Virus record (IMG/VR): IMGVR_UViG_3300030106_002327
Location: 1-31,466 of that record
Reading direction: 5' to 3' (one strand)
Source: a virus
Length of the DNA: 31,466 nucleotides
This document shows positions 14,301-23,754 of the stretch, in pieces. The notes beneath the pieces are model-generated. The model was not told the DNA's origin. It worked only from the letters and a program-made list of their open reading frames with translations, and ran no database searches. A program made the position numbers and the translations under genes. Every line of letters starts with the position of its first letter. Positions within the stretch are counted from its first letter, which is position 1.

Positions 14301-15419
14301 TACCCAATATCCTGTATTTGGTGCAAATGCTTTTTCATAATCACCTAAAAACTTATTTTGATTTTGTCCTAATCTACTTATTATACTTTTAGGAACACCA
14401 TATTTTGCAAACAAAGGAGTTAAGGCAGCAGTAATAGTTGCTGCTCCTGCAATTCCATAAGTTGTATGTTCTATAGGTCTAAAAGGATCTTCTAATCTTC
14501 TAATTGTTTCTCCTACTCCTTCTGCTGCACCTCCAGCAACAGCTCCTGTTGCTATTTTTTTTATAGTAGATAATTTATCTATTGTTGAAACTTTAGCTGC
14601 AATAGGTAAGGGTAAAAAAGTTATTGGATCTGAAAAAATCCCAAGAACTTTTCCCAATAAAAAACCAGGGCTATCTTCATGTAAAATATGTTTTTCTAAT
14701 TTTTCTTTTAGATACATAGCTTCTCCTTTGCTATGTACTACACGAAAATGTTCTGGATATATTAATGGTAGTTTTCCTAAATCTTCATCTTCTTCTACTT
14801 TATAATCAGGATCAAACCTTGTGCTAATATCAAGATCTTCTCCATAATTTTTAATTGTATTATATGTATTTCTAAAAAAAGAAAATGTTGCATTTTCTTG
14901 TAAAGCAACATCTAAAGCTACATTGTCTTTTTCTATATTAATTCTTTTTTTATCTCTATAATAACCAGGAGCATGTCTTTCTAATGTCTTTTGTCTATAT
15001 GCCCAATTTTTTTCAATCCATTCTAAATCTGGATTTTGTTTAAATGTTTCTGCATAATTAGGTGTGCTTGAATGTTCATTATACCAACTCATATAATAAG
15101 GTTTTTTTAATTTTTCTTTTTCTTGTCTTTCTTCATAAGCCGCAACTGCGTCATATGTTGGATTGCCTTTTTCGTTTACTCTTTTTGTATAAGCTGCTTT
15201 TGTTTCTCCTTGTTTCATTTTTAAAGGATGCCCATATGGAAGTTTTTTTTGAATTTCTTCTGTTGCAAAATGTTTCTTAATAGCCACATCTCCTTCAGCT
15301 ATTGCTTCTTTTGTATTTTGTTCAATTACAGCTTCTTCTTCTGGAGATTTTTTTCTCATTAATTCTTTAGTTTCTTCTTCTGATAAATTAGAAGGATGTG
15401 TTTGTGGTCTAGTTACCAT
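11397..15419 (-). CDS. Large internal virion protein (T7 gp16-like)
   Basis: At 1340 residues this is almost the size of T7 gp16 (about 1318), the ejected core protein that helps build the DNA channel through the envelope. It is third in the internal-protein series, as in T7. A region near 255-345 has two hydrophobic Ala/Gly-rich segments (KKIATGAVAGGAAEGVGE, GIAGAATITAALTPLF), and the C-terminus contains further hydrophobic stretches and a final RLIPTNTITHLPF. The T7 N-terminal lytic transglycosylase is not visible; the N-terminus is charged and helical. The start overlaps the gp15-like gene by 11 bases. Confidence 0.75.
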   Translation of the reverse strand: MVTRPQTHPSNLSEEETKELMRKKSPEEEAVIEQNTKEAIAEGDVAIKKHFATEEIQKKLPYGHPLKMKQGETKAAYTKRVNEKGNPTYDAVAAYEERQEKEKLKKPYYMSWYNEHSSTPNYAETFKQNPDLEWIEKNWAYRQKTLERHAPGYYRDKKRINIEKDNVALDVALQENATFSFFRNTYNTIKNYGEDLDISTRFDPDYKVEEDEDLGKLPLIYPEHFRVVHSKGEAMYLKEKLEKHILHEDSPGFLLGKVLGIFSDPITFLPLPIAAKVSTIDKLSTIKKIATGAVAGGAAEGVGETIRRLEDPFRPIEHTTYGIAGAATITAALTPLFAKYGVPKSIISRLGQNQNKFLGDYEKAFAPNTGYWVYDPVSKSMQTSPLSMGAGYVGPRVFVKGKGKPGELTQDELSGFAKELSEHNVLAVSDGRVIDPLSTSALLSDPALLTKAEVTALKNGKSIKHQTYFQKRLENELEKAYGLELIKDNPIKRIFQSPDLTVNNIGEGLLTNAMYLKKNKLGIPTQVSVEMKVQHHMAQALDANRNIRNRYTDYITRIKGKEKPGKLDELKTHIRATVYDPARSKYLTFQEFEKRAVLSRFPGMKGIANVHGEEIPEIIKAGQELTPFFKQFKQLAAHQGGDGLNIFERTFEKKLNIVAASIAKAKKFKLSSIDIDGKSTSIKKLVALHKDLLKKEATRIKNKDKFFKDKIKWFKAEEYFPILVKRDLLRNKQKEFLNKWIDQIMAKAPKITLKEATQEAKTIMQHFLKQNTFKPLHPDTTGVASSAHVRKLTWLDWSDEANQSLLLTDTHSITRYYGRSMGADIELSKLSTALGGYGDHSLRDLFSKVSNNWLARANKLGADLRMNPYRYEFDLDKSLAGKIKPRYEKILKHTNDPEVINVGTKNTKLIDKILKRREADLRDLRAMRDLVRGTYGLPENPEGATAIAIRTAKLFNAFTMLTGFIAASVDVARIATYFSLNKAFNPAFRTLFSDLGELKKGLKLSTKQAQAFGEATDLYTASRLKMFSDIPDVAAFHNGLERSLAPLQTAYFTYINGMSAWNQGVKSIASMLWNTEVINVLKQWNGGKGTISQIWKQRLASAGLSTEKGQASLRTQNILKELNTRGGTMKGKYIEVADTSNWNIKNKTAWESALAHDVPKIIVTPSKGDVALWMNTQWGGMLSQFKKFSQAATNRVLTAGLQEGVIPFMQGAVMLVGMGAFVDFIRTEYAFKQSYAAKPYNKKLYDAIERSAVTGYFLDINKSIEGLSSNQIGLRPMLGIGHQYPTSLQTKVGSVLGPTGTTATRAYDVLSDLASGDVDYHTKRNMIRLIPTNTITHLPF

Positions 15420-18400
15420 TCGGTTCTATTGATCCTATATCAAAATATTTCCAATCTTTTCCTTGGAATATTTGTTTATATTCTTTACCCAAAGTTGGTT
15501 CTACTTGAAAAAAATGTGCTGTACTTTTAACCATATCTGGAATCCCTAATCTAAAAAATTCTTCTCTTTGACTTATGGTTGCATTTTTTAAATATAAAGC
15601 TACATTAAGATAATTTCTTTTTAAAAGATTTTTTACATCAGGACTGTTTATTTTATCTATATTCTTATATATAGAAGATGATAAGTTTTCAAAATTACTT
15701 AATATTAATTCTGGATTATTAAGTTCTGCATTTCCAGTTATTTTATTTATTCGTAATTGATTTATTTTATTTTTAATAGAATTTTTATAATTAATTTCAT
15801 ATGATTGGTTTGCCATTATACCACCGACATCATATGCTGGATGAATTTGTTCTAGTCCATTTCTATCTATATATTTTGGAATCCATTCTCCATTAGGATT
15901 TTTTTCTATATATAGTTTATTTGAATCTAACAAGGCATAACCCATTTGAGGATCTGATTCTATCCATTTTTCTGGTCTTAATGTTTTATCTATATCTAAT
16001 TCTTTTAATAAAAAACTATAATCTTTTTCTGTTTCTGATAATCTTTTATCTCTTTCTTGTTCTGTATAACCATCTGTAGGTATTCCCAAGTTTTTATGAT
16101 ATTGTAATCGTTTATATTCAAGTCCACTTTCAATAGGTAAATCAAAATTACCATCTGCTTTTTTAATCATTCCGTCATACATCCATAAATGTGCTAAATC
16201 TTCTCCTACAAATCCTATAACATTACCTCCACCATGTTGTTTTGCACTTTTATATTCTTGTTTTTCTACTGGATTATAAGTCCATTCTACAGCAAATTCT
16301 TCTGGTTCTATAATTTTGCCAGGAAGCAATCCACTTTTATGATCTATAAATGGAAGCCAATCAATAATTTTCATTGGTCTATTCCACCACCTTACATTAT
16401 CTTTATACCATTGTTTTTTTGCTGCTTCTTTAGTTTTTACACTTGAAAAATTATAGTTTTCACTTTCAAATTTCATTTCATAATCTGATGGTGGTCTTCC
16501 ATCTACAGTTGGTCCAAGATTGGATGCTTCTAAAAGTTGGAAAAAAGCATGATGAGCTCCTACATCATTTATAAAACCTTTTACCGTTCCTCCTTCTGCT
16601 CCATGTTTAATTAACCAAGGTGTTAATGACATAATAATATCTGTTGTTTCTCTTCTATTTTTAGAATTTAATAACCCTCTAGCTTTATCATTAAGCTTTG
16701 GATAACCTTTTTTATTAAATAACCCTCTTGGGTCCATATAAGATTTTAAATACCCAGTATCATCATATTGAAAACCAGTACCAGGTAGAGGAGTTCTATC
16801 TCTATGATTATATTTATTGTATAAAATTTTAGGAAAAATTAACCAATTCCATTTATTAAATCTTGTTGGATCTTTTTTATTATATAATGTTCCTAATGCT
16901 GCTTCTAAAAACGCTTTTTGATTTTCTTGTCTTGCCATTGTTTTTGTAAAACCTTCCATATTATTTTGTGATGCTGGAGAAAGTTTTACTTTTCTTTGAG
17001 CTTCTAAACCGTCATATATAATTTTTAATGCATCTTTATCTATTGTGCCATTATCTTGTATAGCTTTTTCAATCATGTTTAATGATTGTAGTAATATTGG
17101 ATCATCTCTCCATTCTGAATTTACAGCTTTAAATATTAAACTTGGATCAGAATGTAATATTCTGGCTAAAGTATTTGCAACTACTTCAAAATCTCCATAT
17201 TTTATACTTACTCCACCTTGTGAGAAAATTTGTAAAAATCCATTGTGAACAAATTCAGGAACTGCTCCCATTGAAGTTATAGTATTAACAAATGTTTTTA
17301 ATCGTTCTGGATCTTTTAATTGTTCAACTAAAGTAACATTATCATTAATATCAAATCCTTGAGAATTTAATATTCCTGCTACTAAATCTTTGGATTCTGC
17401 ACTATCATCTAATCTAATTGATGGATCGCCATATGCTCTTGTTGCTTCTAATATATATCTTTTTTGAGCAGCAGTTATAGCATTTAATTTAATTATATCA
17501 GCCACACTTACTAATGTTTTATCAAGCCATTGAATTTGTTCTGTTTCATTCATTTCACCTAAATTAATTTGAGAATGTGTTATCTCATTTTTTAATTTAT
17601 GTATAACAGCACCTATTTGTTTGCTTTGATTAGGCATAAAGTTTCTTTTTACTTGATTACCTAAATTATCTAACATTCCTCTTTGACTTGCTAATGCATT
17701 TTTTTTATCAAAATCAATTTCTTCTTGTCTAAAATCTGTAAAACTTTTAAATTGATCATGTATATGTGCTCCTAATAATTTATGTTGTAAATTTGTTGTA
17801 CCATGATGAGATGCATTAGTCATTTCCTCTACTATATTTGTAGATAATTTATATTCTTCTTTACTTAAATTTGGTTTTAATTCTTCTAATTCTTTATCTA
17901 ATATAGAGTTTATAAATTGTTTACCATTCTTAGTATTTTTATAATTTTCAAATATTTCTTCTCCTTTTCTTTGTGCTTTTACAACTGCTAAATAATCATT
18001 ACCTCCATTTCTATCTAATTCTTTTTGATATTCTTTTATCATATGTTGTGTAATAATTGCAGCAGTTAATCTGTTTCCTAAATTTCTTTTTCTTCTTGTT
18101 GTTTCTGCTGGACCCCAATAACCAGAAACTGTATTAGCTTCATATTGTGCATGTATTAAATTAAGTTCTGGTTGCATTTTTTGAAATGCACTAATTGTAT
18201 TATTCTCTTTTGCAATTTGATTAAGTATTTTATCTTCTTGAATTAGAAGATTTTCATTAGCTAGAGTTTCTGTTTCTTTTATATCTCTTTGAGTTTTTTG
18301 TTTACTTACTTCATCATGTATTCTAATAATACTTTTATTTACATATGCTTTAGCATAATGAACTACACCTGGATTTTCTTTTTCTATTTCGTCTAACCAA

Positions 18401-18687
18401 GCTTGAGATAAATCTTGATATTCTTTAGCTGTTGCTTCTGGAGCAAATGGATTATTTCCTTTTGCTCTAGTTTCTATTGAATTTAATGAAATTACTTTCC
18501 TGCTTAAATAATCTGTATCTATTTTAATTTGTTTATTTTGCCCTAATTTTCTTATACCTTCACCTAGATCAAACATGCTATTCATAGCTGTTTCCCAAGC
18601 TCTTCTTCCTGTATCATCAGTTTCATATTTAACAAATGGAGCTGTGTCCAATTCCATCTTTTCATATTTTTGTTTACTTACTGCCAT
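15409..18687 (-). CDS. Internal virion protein (T7 gp15-like)
   Basis: The 1092-residue, mostly helical and polar protein lies between the gp14-like and gp16-like genes, the T7 position of gp15 (about 747 residues). It would be ejected into the periplasm to form the DNA conduit. The N-terminus (KQKYEKMELDTAPFVKYE, then a glycine/helix region) and long coiled stretches fit this class. Its extra length is typical of marine podovirus relatives. The assignment is mainly from order, size and composition. Confidence 0.68.
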   Translation of the reverse strand: MAVSKQKYEKMELDTAPFVKYETDDTGRRAWETAMNSMFDLGEGIRKLGQNKQIKIDTDYLSRKVISLNSIETRAKGNNPFAPEATAKEYQDLSQAWLDEIEKENPGVVHYAKAYVNKSIIRIHDEVSKQKTQRDIKETETLANENLLIQEDKILNQIAKENNTISAFQKMQPELNLIHAQYEANTVSGYWGPAETTRRKRNLGNRLTAAIITQHMIKEYQKELDRNGGNDYLAVVKAQRKGEEIFENYKNTKNGKQFINSILDKELEELKPNLSKEEYKLSTNIVEEMTNASHHGTTNLQHKLLGAHIHDQFKSFTDFRQEEIDFDKKNALASQRGMLDNLGNQVKRNFMPNQSKQIGAVIHKLKNEITHSQINLGEMNETEQIQWLDKTLVSVADIIKLNAITAAQKRYILEATRAYGDPSIRLDDSAESKDLVAGILNSQGFDINDNVTLVEQLKDPERLKTFVNTITSMGAVPEFVHNGFLQIFSQGGVSIKYGDFEVVANTLARILHSDPSLIFKAVNSEWRDDPILLQSLNMIEKAIQDNGTIDKDALKIIYDGLEAQRKVKLSPASQNNMEGFTKTMARQENQKAFLEAALGTLYNKKDPTRFNKWNWLIFPKILYNKYNHRDRTPLPGTGFQYDDTGYLKSYMDPRGLFNKKGYPKLNDKARGLLNSKNRRETTDIIMSLTPWLIKHGAEGGTVKGFINDVGAHHAFFQLLEASNLGPTVDGRPPSDYEMKFESENYNFSSVKTKEAAKKQWYKDNVRWWNRPMKIIDWLPFIDHKSGLLPGKIIEPEEFAVEWTYNPVEKQEYKSAKQHGGGNVIGFVGEDLAHLWMYDGMIKKADGNFDLPIESGLEYKRLQYHKNLGIPTDGYTEQERDKRLSETEKDYSFLLKELDIDKTLRPEKWIESDPQMGYALLDSNKLYIEKNPNGEWIPKYIDRNGLEQIHPAYDVGGIMANQSYEINYKNSIKNKINQLRINKITGNAELNNPELILSNFENLSSSIYKNIDKINSPDVKNLLKRNYLNVALYLKNATISQREEFFRLGIPDMVKSTAHFFQVEPTLGKEYKQIFQGKDWKYFDIGSIEPNGN

Positions 18688-18689
18688 AA

Positions 18690-19367
18690 TTAACCTTGCC
18701 TCCTATATAAATCTGGTCCTATATCAGCTAATTTTTTAGTTTCTTTTTTTGGTGGCTCAGGCAATTTTATTATAATATCCTGTTCTTCTTCTGGCTTAAA
18801 GTATGCTCCTGCATCCATAGCCAATGTTCCAAGATCTGCTGCAAGTGTAACACCAGCAGCTTTTTTAGCAATATCAAGTTGAGTACTTTTATAATCAAGA
18901 TTAGACAAGGCTATATCTCTATCAGTTACAACTTTATCATAATTTAATGTCCAGTAATTTTGATAATCTTCATCTGCTGCTAAAAAAGAATGACTTTCAT
19001 TTGGTAAAATACCTTGTGATGCAGCGATAACTAAATTCTTACTTCTTTGTCTATCTTTTGTTCTAAGTAATTCTATTTCTTTTAACTGAGCATCTGATTG
19101 TACTAATTTTTTATTATTCTCTAAAATATTTTTATCTTGTTCTATTGAATCTGTTTGATTTTTATAATTTGCTACTGCTGCAACACCTTTAACAGCAGTT
19201 CCTACTCCATATATAATCTTACCTAAATTTTGGCTCCAAGTAGAGCCTCCTTTTCCTCCTCCAAATGGACTTCCATATGTAGCCCCAGCTATTAAATGTG
19301 CAGCAAATTGAACTTCTTTTGGAAATAAACTTGTAATAAAACCTACTGGTCCTGCATCACCTTGCAT
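18690..19367 (-). CDS. Internal virion protein (T7 gp14-like)
   Basis: The 225-residue protein has a Gly/Ala-rich N-terminal region with hydrophobic segments (FAAHLIAGATYG, KIIYGVGTAVKGVAAVANY), then a long charged helix, a short QGILP-type turn and a second Ala-rich helix (KKAAGVTLAADLGTLAMDAGA). This plan matches T7 gp14 (196 residues), which inserts into the outer membrane on ejection. Its ATG overlaps the tail-tube B stop as TAATG, and it precedes the gp15-like gene by two bases. Confidence 0.68.
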   Translation of the reverse strand: MQGDAGPVGFITSLFPKEVQFAAHLIAGATYGSPFGGGKGGSTWSQNLGKIIYGVGTAVKGVAAVANYKNQTDSIEQDKNILENNKKLVQSDAQLKEIELLRTKDRQRSKNLVIAASQGILPNESHSFLAADEDYQNYWTLNYDKVVTDRDIALSNLDYKSTQLDIAKKAAGVTLAADLGTLAMDAGAYFKPEEEQDIIIKLPEPPKKETKKLADIGPDLYRRQG

Positions 19368-21859
19368 TATACTCTTACCTCTACTGACATTCCTAATATC
19401 TTAGCTTCTAAAGGATGTTGTTGTGTTATTAATACCGTTGGTTCATCTGAATATCCTATAGATACAATTTCTTTTCTTCCAGTAAATGCAGATGGATCTG
19501 CTTGTTGGTCATCTTTTACTGCTCTAAAAGTTATATTTTTATTATTAACTGATATATTTCTTGCTTCATTAAGATCTAAATTAACTCTATTAATTCTTCT
19601 TTTCTCTCCTGTTAAAGAACCTTGTTCTAAATTTATATCTATAGGCATAGATTCTAAAGTTGGAGTATAATTATATCCACCTTTAACTGTTGCATATGCT
19701 TCTGGTAAAACTATTTTACCATTAGCAACCGTTAGTGTTCCTGATGAATATACAGGTGAACTACTAGGTGATACAAAATTTAATGATTGTCCATTTAATG
19801 TAGTAAATCCATCATGTATTCTAGTTACTGTAAAAGTTATAGCTGCATTATCAGCAGGAGTAGATGCTAAAGCATCGTTTAATGTTAAGGTTACTTCACC
19901 ACTAGACATAGTTGATACACCATTTATTGTATGTGTTTCTGATAATCCTGCAATAGTAAATTGTTCTCCTACAAATGGTTGATCAGTTAATCCATCTATA
20001 ACTAAAGTATTACCAGTATTACTTGCTCCTTTGACTAATGGAGTTCCATTAGCATAAGCAGTATCTGTAAAACTACAATCTAAAGTTAGACTATTAGCTT
20101 CACTTAATTGTTCTATTGTAAATAAATCTGTAGTTCCAGGAGATGATGCATCTGATATAACAAAACTTCCACTTCCTTGAGATGTTAATACTAATCTAGT
20201 TGTTGCTGAATTAGCTGCTGCTCCATCTGATGTAGTATGTAAATAAAAAGTATTTGCATCTACTCTATAAACATAATAAGTAGTTTCTCCATCAACAGTT
20301 GTTGCAACACTATTAACTGTTCCTGATGGATATACTCCTCCATTATTAGTTATAATCACATCATTACCTGTTGTTAATCCATGACTAGTTTTAGTAAACA
20401 AACCATTTGATACATTAATTGCAGTCGCATCTAATGATGTTGTTATATTGTTTGTTCTTCTTTGATTTAAAGTAAATACTTTGCTACCAACAGATGATAT
20501 ACTTAAATATCCTGAATCTGTATCAGAAGTAAATCGTGTTTTCCATTGGCTCCATCCTGCTAGTTTTTCTATTCTTATAGAATGAAAAACTGCAAGAGTT
20601 CCATCTGTCATTACAAAATATGCAAATGCTTCTGGTCTTGTAGAATTACCATACATTACTGTTGAATCTGTTGGAGTTCCAATTAAATGAGAAGATAATG
20701 TAGATACCGAATTAGAACTATATGCAGATTCTAAATCTGTAAATAAAAATTCTCTTATTGCTTTTCCACTTTTTTGACTAAATAAAGTTCCTCCATCTAA
20801 TAATTGTGGTTGTACTCTATCACAACCAAATGGAGTTTGTCTTTTTAATGTTATACTTGCAGGTGTTATAGATGTTGTAGTAGAAGAAGTTTCATAAAAT
20901 TCTCCTGAATCTGTAAATAATTGTAAATGTCTAGAAGATACCATATGTCTTATTTCTGATATTTGATCAGATCCAAGTAATACTTGTATAGAATCACTTG
21001 CAGATGCATCATCTACATTAAAATTATCATAATCTCCAGTTTGAGATGCCCATATACCATTAGGTAGCCCAGGGGAACCACCAAACCATAATCTATCTTC
21101 ATGAAAACATATTGCAGAAGGATATTTTTGTTCAGCAGAAAATGCTTGTTCATCCCAATCTTGATCTGCAGAACTACTTGCTAGAGTTTCTAACACAGTT
21201 CCATTCATAACAGTTGCACTAGATTTTGTTGTAGTTAATATTTCTTTTCCTTTATATCTAACTCTTATTGCTTCATGATCATCTGTCCAATAATCAGCAG
21301 ATGTAGTTAAAGTAATTGTTCCTGATGTTCCACTAGGATTTAATGTCATAGTAGCAGGAGCAAACTTATAATAAGGTTGATAAGTTGGGTTACCTGAAGA
21401 ATGAGTTGCGTAAGAAAAATTACTTCTAGTAAAAGTTGTTGCTGAAGTTCTTAAAATAATTTGTGGTTGCATTAATCTATGGACTACATACATTGTATCT
21501 CCATATTGTGCAAAATTTAATTCAAAAATTGTAGCAGTAGTCCAAGGACAACTTGTAATTTCTTGAGTTAAACTAATAGTTGAATTATTAACATCATAAA
21601 TTCTTAATTTTGTATTCATAAATACAAAAAGATATTCTTCTGTATCTGAAAATCTAAAAGGAAGTAATCTGCCTGTTTCTCCTATACTATCAATATATTT
21701 TGCCCCAGGTCTTCTCATTACTCCACCATGTTGAAGTAAACTAAAATTTTTTAATTGTTTGCATCCTTTAAAATATGCTTTGACATCTGTTCTAGAATTT
21801 AAACCTGGTTCTAATTCACCTGACGAGAAGTTCGTTAATAATGTTTTTAATTGTGCCAT
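19367..21859 (-). CDS. Tail tubular protein B (nozzle, T7 gp12-like)
   Basis: The 830-residue protein begins with the family N-terminus: TNFSSGELEPGLNSRTDVKAY, then CKQLKNFSLLQHGGVMRRPG (positions about 9-53). This is the typical gp12-type start found across podoviruses. The size is close to T7 gp12 (794). Later beta-rich segments include a distinctive YPSAICFHEDRLWFGGSPGLP stretch shared by the family. It forms the nozzle at the tail tip, to which fibres attach. It follows the gp11-like gene, the canonical order. Confidence 0.85.
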   Translation of the reverse strand: MAQLKTLLTNFSSGELEPGLNSRTDVKAYFKGCKQLKNFSLLQHGGVMRRPGAKYIDSIGETGRLLPFRFSDTEEYLFVFMNTKLRIYDVNNSTISLTQEITSCPWTTATIFELNFAQYGDTMYVVHRLMQPQIILRTSATTFTRSNFSYATHSSGNPTYQPYYKFAPATMTLNPSGTSGTITLTTSADYWTDDHEAIRVRYKGKEILTTTKSSATVMNGTVLETLASSSADQDWDEQAFSAEQKYPSAICFHEDRLWFGGSPGLPNGIWASQTGDYDNFNVDDASASDSIQVLLGSDQISEIRHMVSSRHLQLFTDSGEFYETSSTTTSITPASITLKRQTPFGCDRVQPQLLDGGTLFSQKSGKAIREFLFTDLESAYSSNSVSTLSSHLIGTPTDSTVMYGNSTRPEAFAYFVMTDGTLAVFHSIRIEKLAGWSQWKTRFTSDTDSGYLSISSVGSKVFTLNQRRTNNITTSLDATAINVSNGLFTKTSHGLTTGNDVIITNNGGVYPSGTVNSVATTVDGETTYYVYRVDANTFYLHTTSDGAAANSATTRLVLTSQGSGSFVISDASSPGTTDLFTIEQLSEANSLTLDCSFTDTAYANGTPLVKGASNTGNTLVIDGLTDQPFVGEQFTIAGLSETHTINGVSTMSSGEVTLTLNDALASTPADNAAITFTVTRIHDGFTTLNGQSLNFVSPSSSPVYSSGTLTVANGKIVLPEAYATVKGGYNYTPTLESMPIDINLEQGSLTGEKRRINRVNLDLNEARNISVNNKNITFRAVKDDQQADPSAFTGRKEIVSIGYSDEPTVLITQQHPLEAKILGMSVEVRV

Positions 21860-21862
21860 ACA

Positions 21863-22474
21863 TTAATCTGGTGATCTGGTACTTTTTCTAAAAGCTAAAT
21901 ACCTATCTACTCCTAATCTTTTGTTTGTTCTTTCTTGTGATCCTATAGATCTAGCAATTCTAACTTGTGTATTAAATAATACATTAAATGATTGTACTAA
22001 ATTAGGATCTCTTGCTATAGAAGCACCAAATAAAGAAGCTAATTTATATTGTAATGTTATAGTAAAAAATGGAGGAAATTGATCTTCTTCTTGTCTAAAT
22101 GTATAATCCATTATAACAGTAGATGTACTATCTAAATTACAATAAATTTTATCTCCATATCTTTCATATTTAACTAAATTATCATTAACAGTTATTGCAT
22201 GAATTAAAATACAATCTGCTGGTATTTGATATCCAGCATCCCATCTGCCATGTGGTGTATTTTCTAATCTACTAAGTTGAACTTGTTGGGTTGAAAATCT
22301 CCATCTATGTTGTGTTAATAAAGCTCTTAAAGTATCTTCATATAATTGACTTGCTATATCTGATTCTGTTGTGCCATCATCAAACGAACTTATAGTATTT
22401 GCTCCAACCATAGTTAATGCTCTGGAACATATATCAAATTTTGTTGTCGATTCGTTTGTATTTTCAGCTACCAT
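21863..22474 (-). CDS. Tail tubular protein A (adaptor, T7 gp11-like)
   Basis: The 203-residue protein (T7 gp11 is 196) has CSRALTMVGANTISSFDDGT (16-35), ALLTQHRWRFSTQQVQL, and YQIPADCILIH in the family order, and ends with a conserved-looking helix (LFGASIARDPNLVQSFN). It forms the ring joining portal to nozzle. The start is ATG 22474; the upstream sequence is A-rich (AAAAAAAGATATG) with no strong Shine-Dalgarno. It lies next to the gp12-like gene with three bases between. Confidence 0.82.
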   Translation of the reverse strand: MVAENTNESTTKFDICSRALTMVGANTISSFDDGTTESDIASQLYEDTLRALLTQHRWRFSTQQVQLSRLENTPHGRWDAGYQIPADCILIHAITVNDNLVKYERYGDKIYCNLDSTSTVIMDYTFRQEEDQFPPFFTITLQYKLASLFGASIARDPNLVQSFNVLFNTQVRIARSIGSQERTNKRLGVDRYLAFRKSTRSPD

Positions 22475-22491
22475 ATCTTTTTTTTTATTTT

Positions 22492-22517
22492 GCCAGTTTC
22501 TGTTTCCAAGTACTGGC
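22492..22517. other. Hairpin between head and tail genes
   Basis: GCCAGT and ACTGGC form a perfect six-base-pair stem around a 14-base loop, in the 77-base gap between the putative decoration gene and the tail adaptor. In the direction of transcription it is followed by an A-rich stretch, not U, so it is more likely an RNA processing or stability element than a terminator. Confidence 0.35.
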
Positions 22518-22551
22518 GAACTCAGAATCTTATTTCATTAATTTGAATCCA

Positions 22552-22806
22552 CTATGTTCCGTTAGTAGTAGTAACAGTAGTTGCACCTGTAGCAGAAGAA
22601 ACCACTAATAGATCAACTGTTTCAGTTCCACCAGCAGCACCAACACAAAGAATAACATCGTTTTCTTTTAAGTTTTGGTATTCAGAATTAAAATATCCTG
22701 AACCTGCGATAGTACCTACAGCATCTCCATCTACATAATACCAGATTGAGTTTCCATCACCACCTTGGGCAATTTTTTTAATTGGATTGCTTGTTGCATA
22801 AGCCAT
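22552..22806 (-). CDS. Putative head decoration protein
   Basis: The 84-residue, compact, beta-rich protein (NSIWYYVDGDAVGTIAGSGYF, DVILCVGAAGGTETVDLLVVSS, Thr-rich end) lies directly after the major capsid gene. Small secreted-like beta proteins in this slot are often capsid decoration or head-fibre proteins. No family motif is certain, so the call is from position, size and composition. Confidence 0.5.
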   Translation of the reverse strand: MAYATSNPIKKIAQGGDGNSIWYYVDGDAVGTIAGSGYFNSEYQNLKENDVILCVGAAGGTETVDLLVVSSATGATTVTTTNGT

Positions 22807-22819
22807 TTAAAATATACTC

Positions 22820-23632
22820 CTATTCATCACATTCTACTATTCTAACCCCGTCTTGGTCAATGATTTTTGCTCCCATTGACATAGATGATGTTACAAGATG
22901 TGATACTTTTTCTGGTACATAATTGATCTCCGTGCTAACATCTGTTCCAATTCCTAAGCCTGTAGAACTTGAATGCCAAGCTACAGAATCTCTTTCTGAG
23001 CTATTAAGAGTTAAACCACTATGAGTAAACCATAGATAACCTAACCATCTTTTGGCAACCATGCCGCCTGGGAGTGGAAGTTGGTCTGTACCAACATAAT
23101 CAGCATGTGAGAATTCATCTAAGTCGATTAATTCAGTCCATGCTTTTGGAGCAACTGCCCAATATCTCTGACCATCGTCAGGAACATCAGCGTTACCCAT
23201 TCTTTCCCATTCAGCAAAAGCTTTAGCTTTAGTCATACCACCAGCAGTAGTTATAGTTGTACCAGTTGCCCATTCAGTTGTAAGAAGTGAATCAGTTTTT
23301 CTGCCTAATGCGTAAGCAGCGTTTTGTGCGACCACATTTCTTTCATCTATATTGGTTTTTAATAGATCTAACTTATCTACATACTCAGATGCATAATAAT
23401 CTGAAATAGTTGCATCAACATTACTATGAGTTAAATCCATCGCTACAACTTCAGCATGTCTAGCTTTAGTACTAGCACTACCTTTAGCGACTTTTTGGAA
23501 ACGAACAGTATTACCTACTACATTGTTTACTACACGAACTGTGTTTTTTAGCTTTGAACCCATCCTTTGATACGCAAGATGAACTTCGGCTTCAAATTGT
23601 GTAATAAAAGCTTCTGTAATTGTAGCAGCCAT
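22820..23632 (-). CDS. Major capsid protein
   Basis: The 270-residue protein starts MAATITEAFITQFEAEVHLA, continues GSKLKNTVRVVNNVVGNTVRF and KARHAEVVAMDLTHSNV, then YYASEYVDKLDLLKTNIDERN, and has the C-terminal beta-rich P-domain. It is shorter than T7 gp10A (345) but fits HK97-fold capsid proteins of marine podoviruses. It follows the scaffold gene and has its own candidate promoter and a structured leader, as expected for the most abundant virion protein. GAGGT lies seven bases before the ATG. Confidence 0.83.
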   Translation of the reverse strand: MAATITEAFITQFEAEVHLAYQRMGSKLKNTVRVVNNVVGNTVRFQKVAKGSASTKARHAEVVAMDLTHSNVDATISDYYASEYVDKLDLLKTNIDERNVVAQNAAYALGRKTDSLLTTEWATGTTITTAGGMTKAKAFAEWERMGNADVPDDGQRYWAVAPKAWTELIDLDEFSHADYVGTDQLPLPGGMVAKRWLGYLWFTHSGLTLNSSERDSVAWHSSSTGLGIGTDVSTEINYVPEKVSHLVTSSMSMGAKIIDQDGVRIVECDE

Positions 23633-23665
23633 TATATATACCTCGTTTGGTTAATAAAAAATAAT

Positions 23666-23688
23666 AATATCGGTTTATCGCTGATATT
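23666..23688 (-). other. Weak attenuator-like hairpin ahead of the capsid gene
   Basis: On the - strand AATATC and GATATT pair around an 11-base loop, then ATTATTTTTTATT follows. The short AT-rich stem makes termination weak, so any effect would be partial. It lies in the capsid leader between the promoter motif and the ATG. Confidence 0.35.
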
Positions 23689-23726
23689 TTTATCTCTTAT
23701 CCAGGATGGGGAGAATATTATATATC

Positions 23727-23754
23727 TTTGGACCTAGAGCTAATCTAGACCAAA
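23727..23754 (-). other. Stable hairpin in the capsid mRNA leader
   Basis: TTTGGACCTAGA (23727-23738) pairs with TCTAGACCAAA (23744-23754) with one bulged base and a five-base loop. It lies about 20 bases downstream of the promoter motif in the capsid leader, so it would form near the 5' end of the transcript. It could protect the mRNA or serve as an RNase-processing site. Confidence 0.5.
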
